In this document: positions 37,207 through 46,319 of the stretch, in pieces
Position numbering within the stretch: position 1 is the stretch's first letter
Layout of the letters: every line of letters starts with the position of its first letter
From: Natrinema sp046097095
GTDB taxonomy: Archaea > Halobacteriota > Halobacteria > Halobacteriales > Natrialbaceae
Direction: 5' to 3'
Assembly (NCBI RefSeq): GCF_046097095.1
Contig: NZ_CP175699.1
Coordinates: forward strand, 62,001-126,000
Length of the DNA: 64,000 bases
Translations under genes and position numbers: made by a program
The notes under the pieces: model-generated
Told to the model about the DNA's origin: nothing
The model's database searches: none
What the model saw: the letters and a program-made list of their open reading frames with translations, nothing else

Positions 37207-38490
37207 CTATGCCAGATCTTCCAACCGGCTGTCCCGAAGCACAGATTTCAGCACGATTCCAGTGTCCTGAACCAACCGATGCTCCAGATAACTGCCCTCA
37301 CCTCGACCGCCACCAGTCCGAGTTGATTCAACGACACCGAGGAATGCCTGCTCTTTCAACAGTTCATAGACGCGATGTTCGCTGAGGATTTTTGCATCGG
37401 CTTTCTCTGCCGTCGCTTGATAACGCTCGTAAATCCGGTTCGTCGAAAATTCGTCCTCATTCGGATTCTCTTCGGTGAGCAGCGCAAGGGAATAGAGGAT
37501 GAATTTGACCTGCGTCGTCGATCCTCGTAGTAGTTCCTCGAACCGGTCGATTTCAGCCCACTCTTGGGCATCACGAACGTGCTCCTCAACGACCATATCG
37601 ACGTTTTCTCGCTCAGCAAGTTCGCCAGCGTGACGGAGAATCTCGATGGCTTTTCTGGCGTCGCCGTGTTCCTGAGCGGCTAATGCTGCAGTCAGGGGGA
37701 TCACATCATCAGAGAGAACTCCCTCGTGGAACGCGTCTCGACGGTGCTTCATAATCTCGCGCAGTTGGTTCGCATCGTAGGGTTGGAAGACAAACTCCTC
37801 CTCACGAAGACTGGACTTGACGCGCTCGTTCAACTGGTCCCGGTACTCGATCTTGTTGCTGACTGCGATGACGCCTAAGTGGCAGTCCGCTTTCCCCGAT
37901 TCGCGAGCACGCGACAGCTGCATGAGTATATCGTCGTCATCGAGTCGATCCACCTCGTCAAGAATGATAATAACTGACTCGTAGGCGGTATCCAAAATAT
38001 CCCAGAGATAATCGTAGTATTCACCACTCCCAATTCCTGCCCGTGGAATATCAAAGTCAGTCTCGTCCGTCTCGTTGAGTGTACGTGTCACCGTCCTAGC
38101 AACGCGCGTCTGCGTATTGTGCTGCGCGCAGTCGACGTAAACCGTGCCGACGGACACACCGTTCGACTCCGCAGCTCGGCGAGCTCGTTCGGTAACGTGG
38201 CGAGCAACCAGTGACTTCCCCGTACCCGTTTTTCCGTAAATAATCACGTTGTTAGGCGGATCACTACGAACGATCGGCCTGAGTTCAGCGGCAACAGCCT
38301 TGATCTCGCCATCACGACCGACGATACGTCCACTTTCAGGAACGTGACCCACTTTCAGCAGTTCCTTCCGAGCGAAAATGTTGGCTCGGTCAGGGTCGGC
38401 TTCATCTAAGTTAAAGAGGGGATCGTCGGAAGGGTCCTCGTAGCTGCCGTCGAAGTCAGAGGGTTGGGATGGTTCCTCGGCCATCAACAT
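37207..38490 (-). CDS. orc: Orc1/Cdc6-type replication initiator
   Basis: AAA+ replication initiator of 427 residues that binds origin recognition boxes and recruits the MCM helicase. Walker A is YGKTGTGKS (near residue 85), Walker B is IIILDEVD (near residue 173), and a sensor 1-like VIAVSNK follows. The C-terminus holds a winged helix for DNA binding. ATG at 38490; a second in-frame ATG is at 38484. A TATA-like box at leaderless spacing precedes it. The next kilobase upstream holds six matching repeats, so the gene and its cognate origin form one replication module. Confidence 0.95.
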   Translation of the reverse strand: MLMAEEPSQPSDFDGSYEDPSDDPLFNLDEADPDRANIFARKELLKVGHVPESGRIVGRDGEIKAVAAELRPIVRSDPPNNVIIYGKTGTGKSLVARHVTERARRAAESNGVSVGTVYVDCAQHNTQTRVARTVTRTLNETDETDFDIPRAGIGSGEYYDYLWDILDTAYESVIIILDEVDRLDDDDILMQLSRARESGKADCHLGVIAVSNKIEYRDQLNERVKSSLREEEFVFQPYDANQLREIMKHRRDAFHEGVLSDDVIPLTAALAAQEHGDARKAIEILRHAGELAERENVDMVVEEHVRDAQEWAEIDRFEELLRGSTTQVKFILYSLALLTEENPNEDEFSTNRIYERYQATAEKADAKILSEHRVYELLKEQAFLGVVESTRTGGGRGEGSYLEHRLVQDTGIVLKSVLRDSRLEDLA

Positions 38491-38510
38491 CAGACATCGC
38501 GCATGGGAAC

Positions 38511-38518
38511 TACTTAAT
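38511..38518 (-). promoter_or_regulatory. TATA-like box of the orc gene
   Basis: On the minus strand an AATTAAG-type stretch lies about 21-28 bases before the ATG at 38490, consistent with a leaderless transcript. Confidence 0.45.
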
Positions 38519-38658
38519 TATTTGGCTACCTCGACAAGAGTGTAAATCGGGCTATAGTCGTCTTCTGATGTTTTGTTTCTGGCGTATCATCCTTATAAAG
38601 AGTCGAGTCAATCCCGAGTGAAATGGGGTTCTTGACGACGGGTAACAGCTTTAGTCAG

Positions 38659-38680
38659 CACCCCTGTTCCAGAGTGAAAA
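38659..38680 (-). repeat. Origin recognition box 1
   Basis: On the minus strand TTTTCACTCTGGAACAGGGG, followed by TG. One mismatch-rich position (AACA for ACGA) relative to box 6. Confidence 0.8.
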
Positions 38681-38702
38681 CGCCAGAATCAGACGGGTTT
38701 GC

Positions 38703-38724
38703 CACACCCCCAGTCCAGAGTGAA
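38703..38724 (-). repeat. Origin recognition box 2
   Basis: Minus-strand copy TTCACTCTGGACTGGGGGTG with the following TG. Starts 44 bases from box 1, same orientation. Confidence 0.8.
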
Positions 38725-38762
38725 TAGCGCACTATCCAGTGAGCAGAACGAACGATCTAGGG

Positions 38763-38786
38763 CACACCCCTCGTCAAGAGTGAAAA
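38763..38786 (-). repeat. Origin recognition box 3
   Basis: Minus-strand copy TTTTCACTCTTGACGAGGGG followed by TGTG. Starts 60 bases from box 2, same orientation. Confidence 0.82.
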
Positions 38787-38833
38787 TCCAACGGATAATG
38801 GAATTTATGTATGGGTCTTTGAGAATCAGCTGG

Positions 38834-38855
38834 TACCCCCGGTCAAGAGTGAATC
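38834..38855 (-). repeat. Origin recognition box 4
   Basis: Minus-strand copy ATTCACTCTTGACCGGGGGT followed by A; the most diverged of the five direct copies. Confidence 0.75.
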
Positions 38856-39074
38856 AGGAGGAGCTGTGAAACTTCCTCAAGGATGCGAACGACAGTTCCA
38901 GTGAAAGCAGACGAGTCTCAGTCAGATCTGTCGTGATCAGGATCTCTGATTCCAACCTGATGATACCGAATTGATGGAATTCATCCTAGACGCGAGATCT
39001 AACGGGTTTCTATGATCGATCATCAATCCAGATACGGATGGTGTCTCACGATGCATGTATGATGGAATAAAACC

Positions 39075-39100
39075 CACACACCCCTCGTCCAGAGTGAAAC
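39075..39100 (-). repeat. Origin recognition box 5
   Basis: Minus-strand copy TTTCACTCTGGACGAGGGGT followed by GTGTG, identical in its core to the inverted box 6. It borders the AT-rich stretch. Confidence 0.88.
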
Positions 39101-39159
39101 GCTTCGATAGTGTCTCAGTATATCGGGGCGAAATCGGAGGCCGGCTCAAGGAGATAACA

Positions 39160-39474
39160 CCGGAATCACAAGATGAGAGGGGATATATTCATGAAACCGC
39201 TAACATACAAACGACGACTTGCTATACATGTCAATATTAGTATTTCTATCTAGGGGTTTTATTACTGTTCCTTCCCTACCGTTCTCCAAGTGCATTCATT
39301 ACAGTAAGAAGGACGAAGACGGCATTCGTCCGGGTAGTTACGAACTGCTGCTCATTATCGCTATTCCTTTCTCTCTATATTTCTACGTCTTAGGCTATCT
39401 TTCCGTGGTTCTTTCTGGATTCTTTTCTTGACAACCTTCGTTTCCTGTGGACCTTGCCCCACTCTCTCGACTGG
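39160..39474. other. Putative DNA unwinding element
   Basis: A stretch of lower GC than the surroundings, with pyrimidine-rich and TATA-rich runs, bounded by box 5 on one side and the inverted box 6 on the other. A 70-codon frame at 39219-39431 lies inside but its hydrophobic product is what an AT-rich stretch would give by chance. Confidence 0.6.
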
Positions 39475-39502
39475 TTTTCACTCTGGACGAGGGGTGTGTG
39501 GG
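39475..39502 (+). repeat. Origin recognition box 6, inverted
   Basis: Plus-strand copy TTTTCACTCTGGACGAGGGG followed by TGTGTGGG, in the opposite orientation to boxes 1-5. Its core matches box 5 exactly, including the GTGTG extension. Confidence 0.9.
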
Positions 39503-39635
39503 CCACGTGTTCCGTCTGCTTCCCCCTACATAGGATCTTGACAAACAACCTCTACATTAACCAACAGTCCTTCGGAGCCCTCGATTTTGTTGGTTAACTC
39601 TCGTTGAGTTTGATGAAGGTCGACAAGTTTGTTTC

Positions 39636-40515
39636 CTAAGTCTCAGCGATTTGGTGTCGAATCTTCCTCCGATCCCATCCGAGCGGTGACAGCACACTTT
39701 CGACAGCTCTGACGAGTTGGGTCTCGTAGTACGAGGCATCGTAGGTCTCGATATCTTCGTGGGCAAGAGCGACGCGGTCTCGTGAGGCTTTCTCGTCGTC
39801 GACGACCACGTACTCGATCGGCTGAAACTCGTCTTCGGCGCCCCACAACAGGAGCGTTCGGGCCGAAATATCGCTCGGATTGATCTCGGTCGTGTGGCTC
39901 GTATTCGTCCCGATGGCATTGCGCGAGAGCGAGACGATCGCCTCTTCGGAGTCCCACGGTGCGCATCCCCTCAACGAATTCTTCGCTCGGGTCGTCGTAG
40001 CGGGTATCACGGAAGATTCCTTCGAACATCTCTCGGGCGTCGTCGACGCTCATCTCGTTGATGGTCGAAGGCAGCCCGAGATCAACGATCGTCTCGATCG
40101 GCCACGAGTCGTAGCAGACCGTGTTCGAGAGGACGAGGTTCTCGACCGCATCGGAGTTATGAGCGGCGTAGCGAAGTCCCACGCTGCCGCCGAGGTCGTG
40201 TCCGACGAACGAGAGGGCTCCGAGGCCGAGTTCGTCGACCAGCCCGTCGATCATCTCTTCTTGCGCTCGAATCGAGCGGTTGAAGCCATCGTGCATCGCC
40301 GAGTTACCGTAGCCGATCATGTCCGGCACGATCACTCGGTACTCGTCCAACAGTGGCGGTGCGACGTCACGCCAGAGGAACGACGATGTCGGAATGCCGT
40401 GACAGAACAGTACTGGTTCGCCGTCGCCGTCGTCGTAGTAGGCAACCTCGAGATCGTGCTCGTTGACGGTGACGGTCGCCGTCTCCTGGTTCTCGGACCA
40501 CGTCTGATAATCCAT
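39636..40515 (-). pseudogene. Alpha/beta hydrolase (haloalkane dehalogenase-like), frameshifted
   Basis: The first frame (40515 to about 39960) encodes the N-terminal half of an alpha/beta hydrolase: oxyanion-hole HGIPTSSFLWRD (near residue 40), and the nucleophile Asp in GHDLGG (near residue 105). After EFVEGMR the frame becomes Arg-rich nonsense, while a second frame continues sensibly with APWDSEEAIVSLSRNA and LLLWGAEDEFQP (catalytic acid) to a stop at 39636. A single-base lesion near 39960 explains the split. The C-terminal part lacks the usual catalytic His context, so further damage is possible. Confidence 0.7.
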
Positions 40516-40586
40516 ACCGTGTCGGCACTGCCACAGCGATGCCACTAGAAGTTGGTGTCGGTCGGAACTCGGACGTATTCGCGGGC

Positions 40587-41087
40587 TTAGTCGAGATACT
40601 CCGTGATCGGTTCGCCCGTGTTTGTCGCCGTCGATTCGACGAAATCGTTGCGGAACTCCTCACCCCATTCGGCTGCGCTTTTGAGACAGTCTGCGACGTA
40701 ATTGGGAATCGGTTCGATATCGGAATCCGTCTCCAGCCCGGTCGTCGTCAGGACAAGGTCGGTTCGCTCGAGGCGGTCGCGGTCGTCCTCGTCGTAGGGT
40801 GTGATATCGTCGAACGGCACTTCGATCAATCGGTACCAGCTCTCTCGCCCTCGAAACGCGGTGTATTCATTTCGATCGACTGCTGGAACAAGTACGCCGT
40901 TCATCCAGGCGTCGGAATCCCGGACCGCGTTGGCGACGGCGCATACGACGTCGTCATCGCTCCGCCAGCTCGTCCGCTGGTCAAAGATTCGCTTCACCCC
41001 TTCGATTTTTATCGGGATTGCCCGATCGGGTGCATCGTCCGACAAGGCGGTCAGTTCGGACGGAGCGATGAGGCTACCGTATCCCAC
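40587..41087 (-). CDS. Gamma-glutamylcyclotransferase-like protein
   Basis: Protein of 166 residues that begins with the GGCT-fold signature (GYGSLIAP), seen in gamma-glutamylcyclotransferases and AIG2-like proteins. The only start is a GTG at 41087, immediately before the signature; in-frame upstream codons read PRIALV, which is what family N-termini usually contain, but a TGA cuts the frame a few codons earlier. So either the start is this GTG or the real 5' end was lost, as in the neighbouring genes. Substrate is unknown; haloarchaea contain gamma-glutamylcysteine, which makes a thiol-related role possible. Confidence 0.55.
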   Translation of the reverse strand: MGYGSLIAPSELTALSDDAPDRAIPIKIEGVKRIFDQRTSWRSDDDVVCAVANAVRDSDAWMNGVLVPAVDRNEYTAFRGRESWYRLIEVPFDDITPYDEDDRDRLERTDLVLTTTGLETDSDIEPIPNYVADCLKSAAEWGEEFRNDFVESTATNTGEPITEYLD

Positions 41088-41225
41088 GAGCGCGATCCGC
41101 GGTCGCGCGTCTCAGTCCATGTTTCCGGTGAAAACGAGCAAGCGTAAAAGTCCTCGAGCCGATTGACGGCCGTCACGATTGGACTCGTTCGATCTGTTCG
41201 AGGCCTCGCTAACAGATTATCGTAA

Positions 41226-41494
41226 CTAAACTTCTGCATACTGCTCGTCATTGAGCGAGTACACCTTCTGTCGAGCGTCCATGAATGATATTTCCGAGGT
41301 GACGAGATCGCGGTCATCGAGTTGGTTCAACGCGAAACGGACCGTTCGAGCGGGCAAATCGTTTCCTCCGCGAGTTGCGACTGGGTGAGAGAACCCTCGT
41401 GTGTGAGAACCATCAACACGAGTTTGGCGCTCGGCGGAACTTCCTTGATCGCATCGGGTGTAGTTTTCGCAGTGAGGGGAGGCTGATCATTCAT
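41226..41494 (-). pseudogene. Winged-helix regulator, frameshifted
   Basis: A small MarR/TrmB-like DNA-binding protein of about 88 residues split in two frames. The first half (MNDQPPLTAKTTPDAIKEV...LTQSQLAEET) starts at 41494. It then runs into a stop, while a neighbouring frame continues with LPARTVRFALNQLDDRDLV and SFMDARQKVYSL to a TAG at 41226. One extra base, or two missing bases, near 41358 would account for it. The joined product matches short haloarchaeal winged-helix proteins with a DARQxxY ending. Confidence 0.7.
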
Positions 41495-41612
41495 GTATCG
41501 GGTTCCTCTCCTCGAAACGACTTCAATGATTCTCGGCAGTGCATCAGTCTCACACAGACGCAACAGCGATTCCTATTCGTCCGTCATTACGACGGATGTG
41601 TCTCCACAACGT

Positions 41613-43073
41613 ATGCAGGAGTACGACTTTCTAGTGATCGGTTCTGGATCAGGCCTGGACGTGGCGAACGCGGCCGCACAGCGCGGTCAGTCGGTCGCCG
41701 TCGTAGAGAAGGGACAGCTCGGCGGCACCTGCCTCAATCGCGGTTGTATTCCCTCGAAGATGCTGCTCTACTGCGCGGAAGTCCTTGAGACGATCGAGCG
41801 CGCCGACGAGTTCGGGATTGAGGCGTCGGTCGGTAGCGTCGCCTTCTCTGATATCGTTCGAGAAGTCAACGAGGAGGTGGAAGAGGACTCCGAATCGATT
41901 CGTCGGGGATTGGAGTCGTCCTCGGATCACGACCTCTATCGGGCGGAGGGCCGGTTCGTCGACGAGCGAACGGTCGAGCTGTCGGGCGGTGAGTACGACG
42001 GCGAGCGTCTGTACGGTGACACCGTTCTCGTCGCAGCTGGAACTCGCCCCGAAATTCCGGCGATCGAGGGCATCAAGGGCGTCGACTACATGACGAGCAG
42101 AGAAGCACTTCAGCGAGAGGAACCGCCGGATCACCTCGTTATAACCGGCGGTGGCTACATCGCCGCGGAACTGGGCCACTTCTTCGGGACGTTTGGCAGC
42201 GACATCTCGATCATCGGTCGACGATCGCACCTGCTGCCGGACGCCGACGAAGAGGCCGCTGACGAGTTCACCGAGCGGATGGCCGATCGGTTCGACGTGT
42301 ATACGGGCTACGAGGCCACTGCCGTCTCCGAGTCGGACGGGACCGTAACCGTCGAAGCGCGACCGTATCCGGAACCCGAGTCATAACCGTATCCGGAACC
42401 GGAGAGCGGCGAGGGAGTCGCAGAGCACGTCACTGTCACCGGTGACGAATTGCTCGTCGCGACGGGGCGAGTTCCCAACACCGATCTACTAAACGTGAGC
42501 GCGGCTGGAATCGATACGGACGAGCGGGGGTTCGTCGAGACCGACGAGTACCTGCGGACGACTGCCGAAGGAGTCTGGGCACTCGGCGACATCGTCGGAG
42601 AGTACCTGCTCAAGCACAACGCGAACCATGAGGCCCGGACTGTCATGCGAAATCTCTTCGGCGACGAGCATCAGTCGATCGACTACACCGCGATGCCGTT
42701 CGCGGTGTTCTCTTCGCCAGAGGTCGCTGGCGTCGGTGCGGCCGAGGCGGAACTCCGGGCCGCCGGCCGCGACTACGCCAAACGGACGTACCGATACGAG
42801 GATACCGCACGGGGGAGCGCGATGAAGGCAGAAGGGTTCGTCAAGCCACTCATCGACCTTGAAGGCGAGATCTTGGGCTGTCACATCGTCGATCCGGGGG
42901 CGTCGAACCTCATCGAGGAGGTCGTCGTCACGATGACAGCCGGGTCCGGAACAGTTCAGGACATCCGCGAGTCGGTGCACATTCACCCCGCGCTCTCGGA
43001 AGTCGTCCAGCGGGCGTTCTCGGGACAGTTCACCCGCGGCGGTCACGACCAGGACCACAAACACGATCATTAA
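41613..43073 (+). pseudogene. Flavoprotein disulfide reductase interrupted by an in-frame TAA
   Basis: A dihydrolipoyl dehydrogenase/mercuric reductase family enzyme of about 486 codons. The FAD-binding GSGSGLDVA, redox-active GGTCLNRGCIPSK (two cysteines), NAD-binding GGGYIAAELG, and C-terminal HIHPAL (catalytic His) are all in one frame from 41613 to 43073. A TAA at 42384-42386 (codon 258) interrupts it. The stop lies inside the first of two 24-base tandem units, and reading continues in the same frame immediately after. Removing one unit would restore the gene. A His-rich tail ends it. Without readthrough the product lacks the dimerisation domain. Confidence 0.8.
42363..42410 (+). repeat. 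24-base tandem duplication containing the stop codon
   Basis: Units at 42363-42386 and 42387-42410 share their first 14 bases and both encode PYPEPES; the first ends TCATAA, the second AGCGGC. The duplication keeps the frame but brings in the stop. Confidence 0.85.
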
Positions 43074-43176
43074 GTCGAGGAAGACGGTCCGAAACGATAG
43101 TCAGTCTTTGACAGTATTCCACCGCGCATATGACAGCCGCCCCGTTTTGTGTGCGGCTTGCATGGCTTTGTGTACA

Positions 43177-43533
43177 ATGGTAAAGACAGCCATTTTCATA
43201 CTCGCAGGAACTGAATCACACAGTGACCTCGGTCGTCTCGTCAACGGCCTTGAGGCGGCCCGGGAGTTCTCCGAGAACGACGAGGACGAGCTGGAACTCA
43301 TCTTCGACGGCGCCGGCACGCAGTGGATCGAGGAACTCGAGGACGAGGACCACGACTATCACGACCTCTACCAGTCAGTACAGGGCGAAGCGGCCGTCTG
43401 CGATTACTGCGCCGGCGCGTTCGGCGCAGACGAGGCCGTCGAGGATGCCGGTCTCGTACGTATCGACGAGAACGAGGGCCATCCCAGCATCCGGTCGCTC
43501 GTCGACGACGGCTACGAGATCATCACGTTCTGA
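43177..43533 (+). CDS. DsrE family protein
   Basis: Small cytoplasmic protein of 118 residues of the DsrE/DsrF-like fold, whose members carry sulfur or bind small ligands. Start ATG at 43177 (MVKTAIFILAG). A pair of cysteines (CDYC, near residues 73-76) lies where DsrE-type proteins often have a reactive Cys. Its neighbours are flavoprotein disulfide reductase genes, which would fit a thiol or sulfur relay, an inference. Confidence 0.8.
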   Translation: MVKTAIFILAGTESHSDLGRLVNGLEAAREFSENDEDELELIFDGAGTQWIEELEDEDHDYHDLYQSVQGEAAVCDYCAGAFGADEAVEDAGLVRIDENEGHPSIRSLVDDGYEIITF

Positions 43534-43595
43534 CGGCCACTCTCGATCCCGGTCATCGGGTTGACGGTCCACCGTCACTCCGTAGCGAATACGGG

Positions 43596-45464
43596 TTATT
43601 CCTCGGGAGACATAATCGGATCGCCGAGTCGAATCCCCATCGGCGGCGGTCCGGGCGTCTCGTTCCCCCGCATATAGCCGAGGTAGAGGGCGCTGTTGAC
43701 GATCCCGATGTGGCTGAACGCCTGCGGGTAGTTTCCGAGGTGCGCACCGCTTTCCGAATCGACCTCCTCTGCGATGAGTCCGAGCGGGTTCAGATACGAA
43801 AGTAGCGATTCGAATCGGGACTGTGCTTCGTCGACGCGCCCGGAGAGCACGAGTGCATCGACGAGCCAGCATGAGCAGAGGACGAACGCCCCCTCGTCGC
43901 CCGGGAGGCCGTCGTCGCCGTCGTACCGAGATACGAAGACTTTCTCCTCGACTAACGTTTCCTCTATGGCTTCGATTGTTCCCTGAACGCGCTCATCGCC
44001 GAAAGGAAGGAAGCCAACGATCGGAAGCAACAGCCCTGTGGCATCGAGCGAATCCGATCCGTAGGACTGGACGAACGCACCAACGTCCTCATCATAACCG
44101 TTTTCGAGGATGTCGTCCCTGATCCGATCGCGGCTCTCCCGCCACGTCTCGAGAGGAGCGTCGTAATCCCCGTCGGTCGCGATTGCGATCCCCCGATCGA
44201 GGGCGACCCAACACATCACTTTCGAGTAGACGAAGTGCTCGTTCCCGCCGCGGACCTCCCAGATGCCTGCGTCTGGTTCGTCCCAGATTTCGCGAACGTA
44301 GTCGACGATGTCATTGATTCGTTCCCACTCCTCGTCGTCCAGCTCGCGCCCGTGGTGGTGCATCTCGTCGACGGCTAGCAGGAGTTCCCCGTAGATATCG
44401 AGCTGTTGCTGTTGTGCCGCTCCGTTTCCGATCCGGACCGGCTGCGAGCCGCGATACCCCTCAAAGTGATCGAGTTCTCGTTCCTCAAGGTTCGACTCAC
44501 CGTGAAGGCTGTACAGCGGCTGGATCGCCGCCGGCTCGTCCGCCTCACAGAGATCCATGAACCAGTCGAAGTAGTCGGTCGCCTCCCCAACGGTACCGAG
44601 ATTCATTAGTGCCTGAACGGTGAATCCGGCATCTCGCAGCCAGTTGAACCGGTAGTCCCAGTTCCGGACGCCGCCGATGTCTTCGGGTAACGATGCAGTC
44701 GGTGCGGCCGCGATTGCTCCCGATTCGGCGTGCGTGAGGAGTTTGAGAACGAGCTGCGAGCGGACGACCAGATCGTGCCAGGATCCCTCAAAGGCGCAGT
44801 CGTCTTCCGGATCACAGCTGTGCGCCCAATCGATCCAGTACTCGAGGGTTTCCTCCAGGGCAGCGTCCGGGTCCGTATTCGCGTCTTCGGCGCCCGTACA
44901 CCGGAGCAGGAACCACTCCGACTCGCCCGCCTCGAGTGAGAGGTCGCCAGTGATTCGTCCGTTGTCGATCTCGAGGTCGGTCGGGCTCTCGAGCAGCGTC
45001 CGTTCATCCTCACCGTCGGCGATAATGCCTTTCTCGACCGATTCGATCGACGTCTCTGCACGCCCGTAATCGAACTGCGGATCGAGTTCGACCTCGAGAT
45101 CGACAGCACCATCTGCACAAGAGAGTTTGCGGTAGAGGACTTTCTTCGGGTGGTCGGTTCGGCCGGCCGGTGGCAGGAAATCAATTACTGTCACCGTGCC
45201 ACCGTCGGTGCGAAAGGTCGTCTCGAGGACGTTCGTGTCGTCGACGTACCGTCGCTCCGTCTCGAACGACTCGGTCGGGGTGATTCGGAAGCGGCCGCCG
45301 CGCTGGGCGTCGAGGATCGCGGCGAGGATGCTCGGCGACTCGAGGTGCGGAAACGGAAACCAGTCGATCGAGCCGTCCAGGGCGACGAGCGCACACGTCT
45401 CGAGGTTACCGACGATGCCATAGTCTTCGATCGGCGGATACACGCTGGACTCAGTCACCGACAT
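43596..45464 (-). CDS. Glycoside hydrolase family 15 protein
   Basis: Glucoamylase/trehalase-like enzyme of 622 residues. The N-terminal beta-sandwich domain (YPPIEDYGIVGNLETCALVALDGSIDW) is typical of archaeal GH15, and the catalytic alpha/alpha barrel contains RNWDYRFNWLRD (near residue 262) and the C-terminal HLGNYPQAFSHIGIVN segment (near residue 590) with conserved residues. No signal peptide is present, so it probably acts on internal glucan or trehalose. ATG at 45464; a GTG precedes it. Genes for pentose phosphate enzymes lie nearby, suggesting a common carbohydrate role. Confidence 0.9.
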   Translation of the reverse strand: MSVTESSVYPPIEDYGIVGNLETCALVALDGSIDWFPFPHLESPSILAAILDAQRGGRFRITPTESFETERRYVDDTNVLETTFRTDGGTVTVIDFLPPAGRTDHPKKVLYRKLSCADGAVDLEVELDPQFDYGRAETSIESVEKGIIADGEDERTLLESPTDLEIDNGRITGDLSLEAGESEWFLLRCTGAEDANTDPDAALEETLEYWIDWAHSCDPEDDCAFEGSWHDLVVRSQLVLKLLTHAESGAIAAAPTASLPEDIGGVRNWDYRFNWLRDAGFTVQALMNLGTVGEATDYFDWFMDLCEADEPAAIQPLYSLHGESNLEERELDHFEGYRGSQPVRIGNGAAQQQQLDIYGELLLAVDEMHHHGRELDDEEWERINDIVDYVREIWDEPDAGIWEVRGGNEHFVYSKVMCWVALDRGIAIATDGDYDAPLETWRESRDRIRDDILENGYDEDVGAFVQSYGSDSLDATGLLLPIVGFLPFGDERVQGTIEAIEETLVEEKVFVSRYDGDDGLPGDEGAFVLCSCWLVDALVLSGRVDEAQSRFESLLSYLNPLGLIAEEVDSESGAHLGNYPQAFSHIGIVNSALYLGYMRGNETPGPPPMGIRLGDPIMSPEE

Positions 45465-45656
45465 CACCCACAGTGCGAATACAGGCAGTGAACGCGGCGT
45501 ACCCGAGAGAGGTGATCCACATGATACGCTATTCGGAGACTAGGAATAAAAAAGCGGACCCCGCGTCAGCGAACCTTCTCCAGAAGGGATGGGAAGTCTC
45601 GAAAAATATCATAGGCCGAAGCTTCACGAGGTATACTACCGTGGGTTCGTCGTAGG

Positions 45657-46088
45657 ATGGACTACGTTTCAAAGCTCGTCTACGACGACGACTGCCACTT
45701 CTGTACGTGGTCCGCGACGTTCGCCGTTCGCCGGAGCAACATCCAGCCGATCAGGCTCTCAGAAGTCCAAGAGGGACGATCACGGCTCAGCGACTTCGAA
45801 CGCGAGCACCTCCCGGACGGCTACGAAGAGTGCGCACAACTGATCACCGAAAACGCGGTGTACTCGTGCGGGGCCGCGACCGAGGAATCCCTCGTCATCG
45901 CTGGCGTGTTGCCGAGACGACTGATCGAGTTCTTGCGACGATTCGAGATGTACGGATGGTTACGCGAGAAAATGTACCATACCCTTTCGAACAACCGCGA
46001 TATCGTCGCAAACGTGCTCGGCAGGAAACCACCCGTCAGTGATCACGTCTCCGAGGACGATGTCTACCCCGAACAGACATCTAGATAA
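45657..46088 (+). CDS. DCC family thiol-disulfide oxidoreductase-like protein (DUF393)
   Basis: Small protein of 143 residues with the family hallmark D-x-x-C-x-x-C as YDDDCHFC near residues 9-16. Two more cysteines lie at about residues 59 and 70. Such proteins are predicted thiol oxidoreductases, with little direct proof. Divergent from the GH15 gene. Confidence 0.82.
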   Translation: MDYVSKLVYDDDCHFCTWSATFAVRRSNIQPIRLSEVQEGRSRLSDFEREHLPDGYEECAQLITENAVYSCGAATEESLVIAGVLPRRLIEFLRRFEMYGWLREKMYHTLSNNRDIVANVLGRKPPVSDHVSEDDVYPEQTSR

Positions 46089-46319
46089 CCCGAGTAGCTA
46101 TCGATGAGCGAATCTGCGAAACCGAAATTCGTAGTCATCACGTGAGCACCGACAAGCGTCGGCCGGGCGACCACGCGACCGTTCGGCGAACGAGGGGACG
46201 GATTAAATTGCTCGCGCAAGGCGAAGGCAGACTCGAGAGAGCGAAAGTTTTGTCAACGAAGCCGTGACACTCGGCTCTCGAAAAATCCCATCCCTGTTCT
46301 GATAGGAGAAGTCCTCCGA

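Larger units (their letters stand above)
38491..39635. other. Replication origin next to orc1/cdc6
   Basis: An 1.1-kb gene-free region directly upstream of the initiator gene. It contains six copies of a repeat with consensus TTTCACTCTKGACSRGGGGTG. Five copies (38659-39100) share one orientation and the sixth (39475-39502) is inverted, with an AT-richer stretch between. This is the usual architecture of a haloarchaeal origin: initiator gene, origin recognition boxes in inverted arrangement, and a DNA unwinding element. It may be a secondary chromosomal origin, the origin of a megaplasmid, or that of an integrated replicon. Confidence 0.9.

Noticed and set aside
38881..38910. Seventh origin box (GTTCCAGTGAAAG)
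   Set aside because: Only part of the motif is present and the G-run half is missing.
39219..39431. Hydrophobic 70-codon frame within the origin
   Set aside because: It lies in the AT-rich unwinding region between boxes 5 and 6, where phenylalanine, leucine and isoleucine codons arise by composition.
41051..41317. 88-codon minus-strand frame linking the winged-helix remnant and the GGCT-like gene
   Set aside because: It overlaps both in a different register and its product has no coherent pattern.
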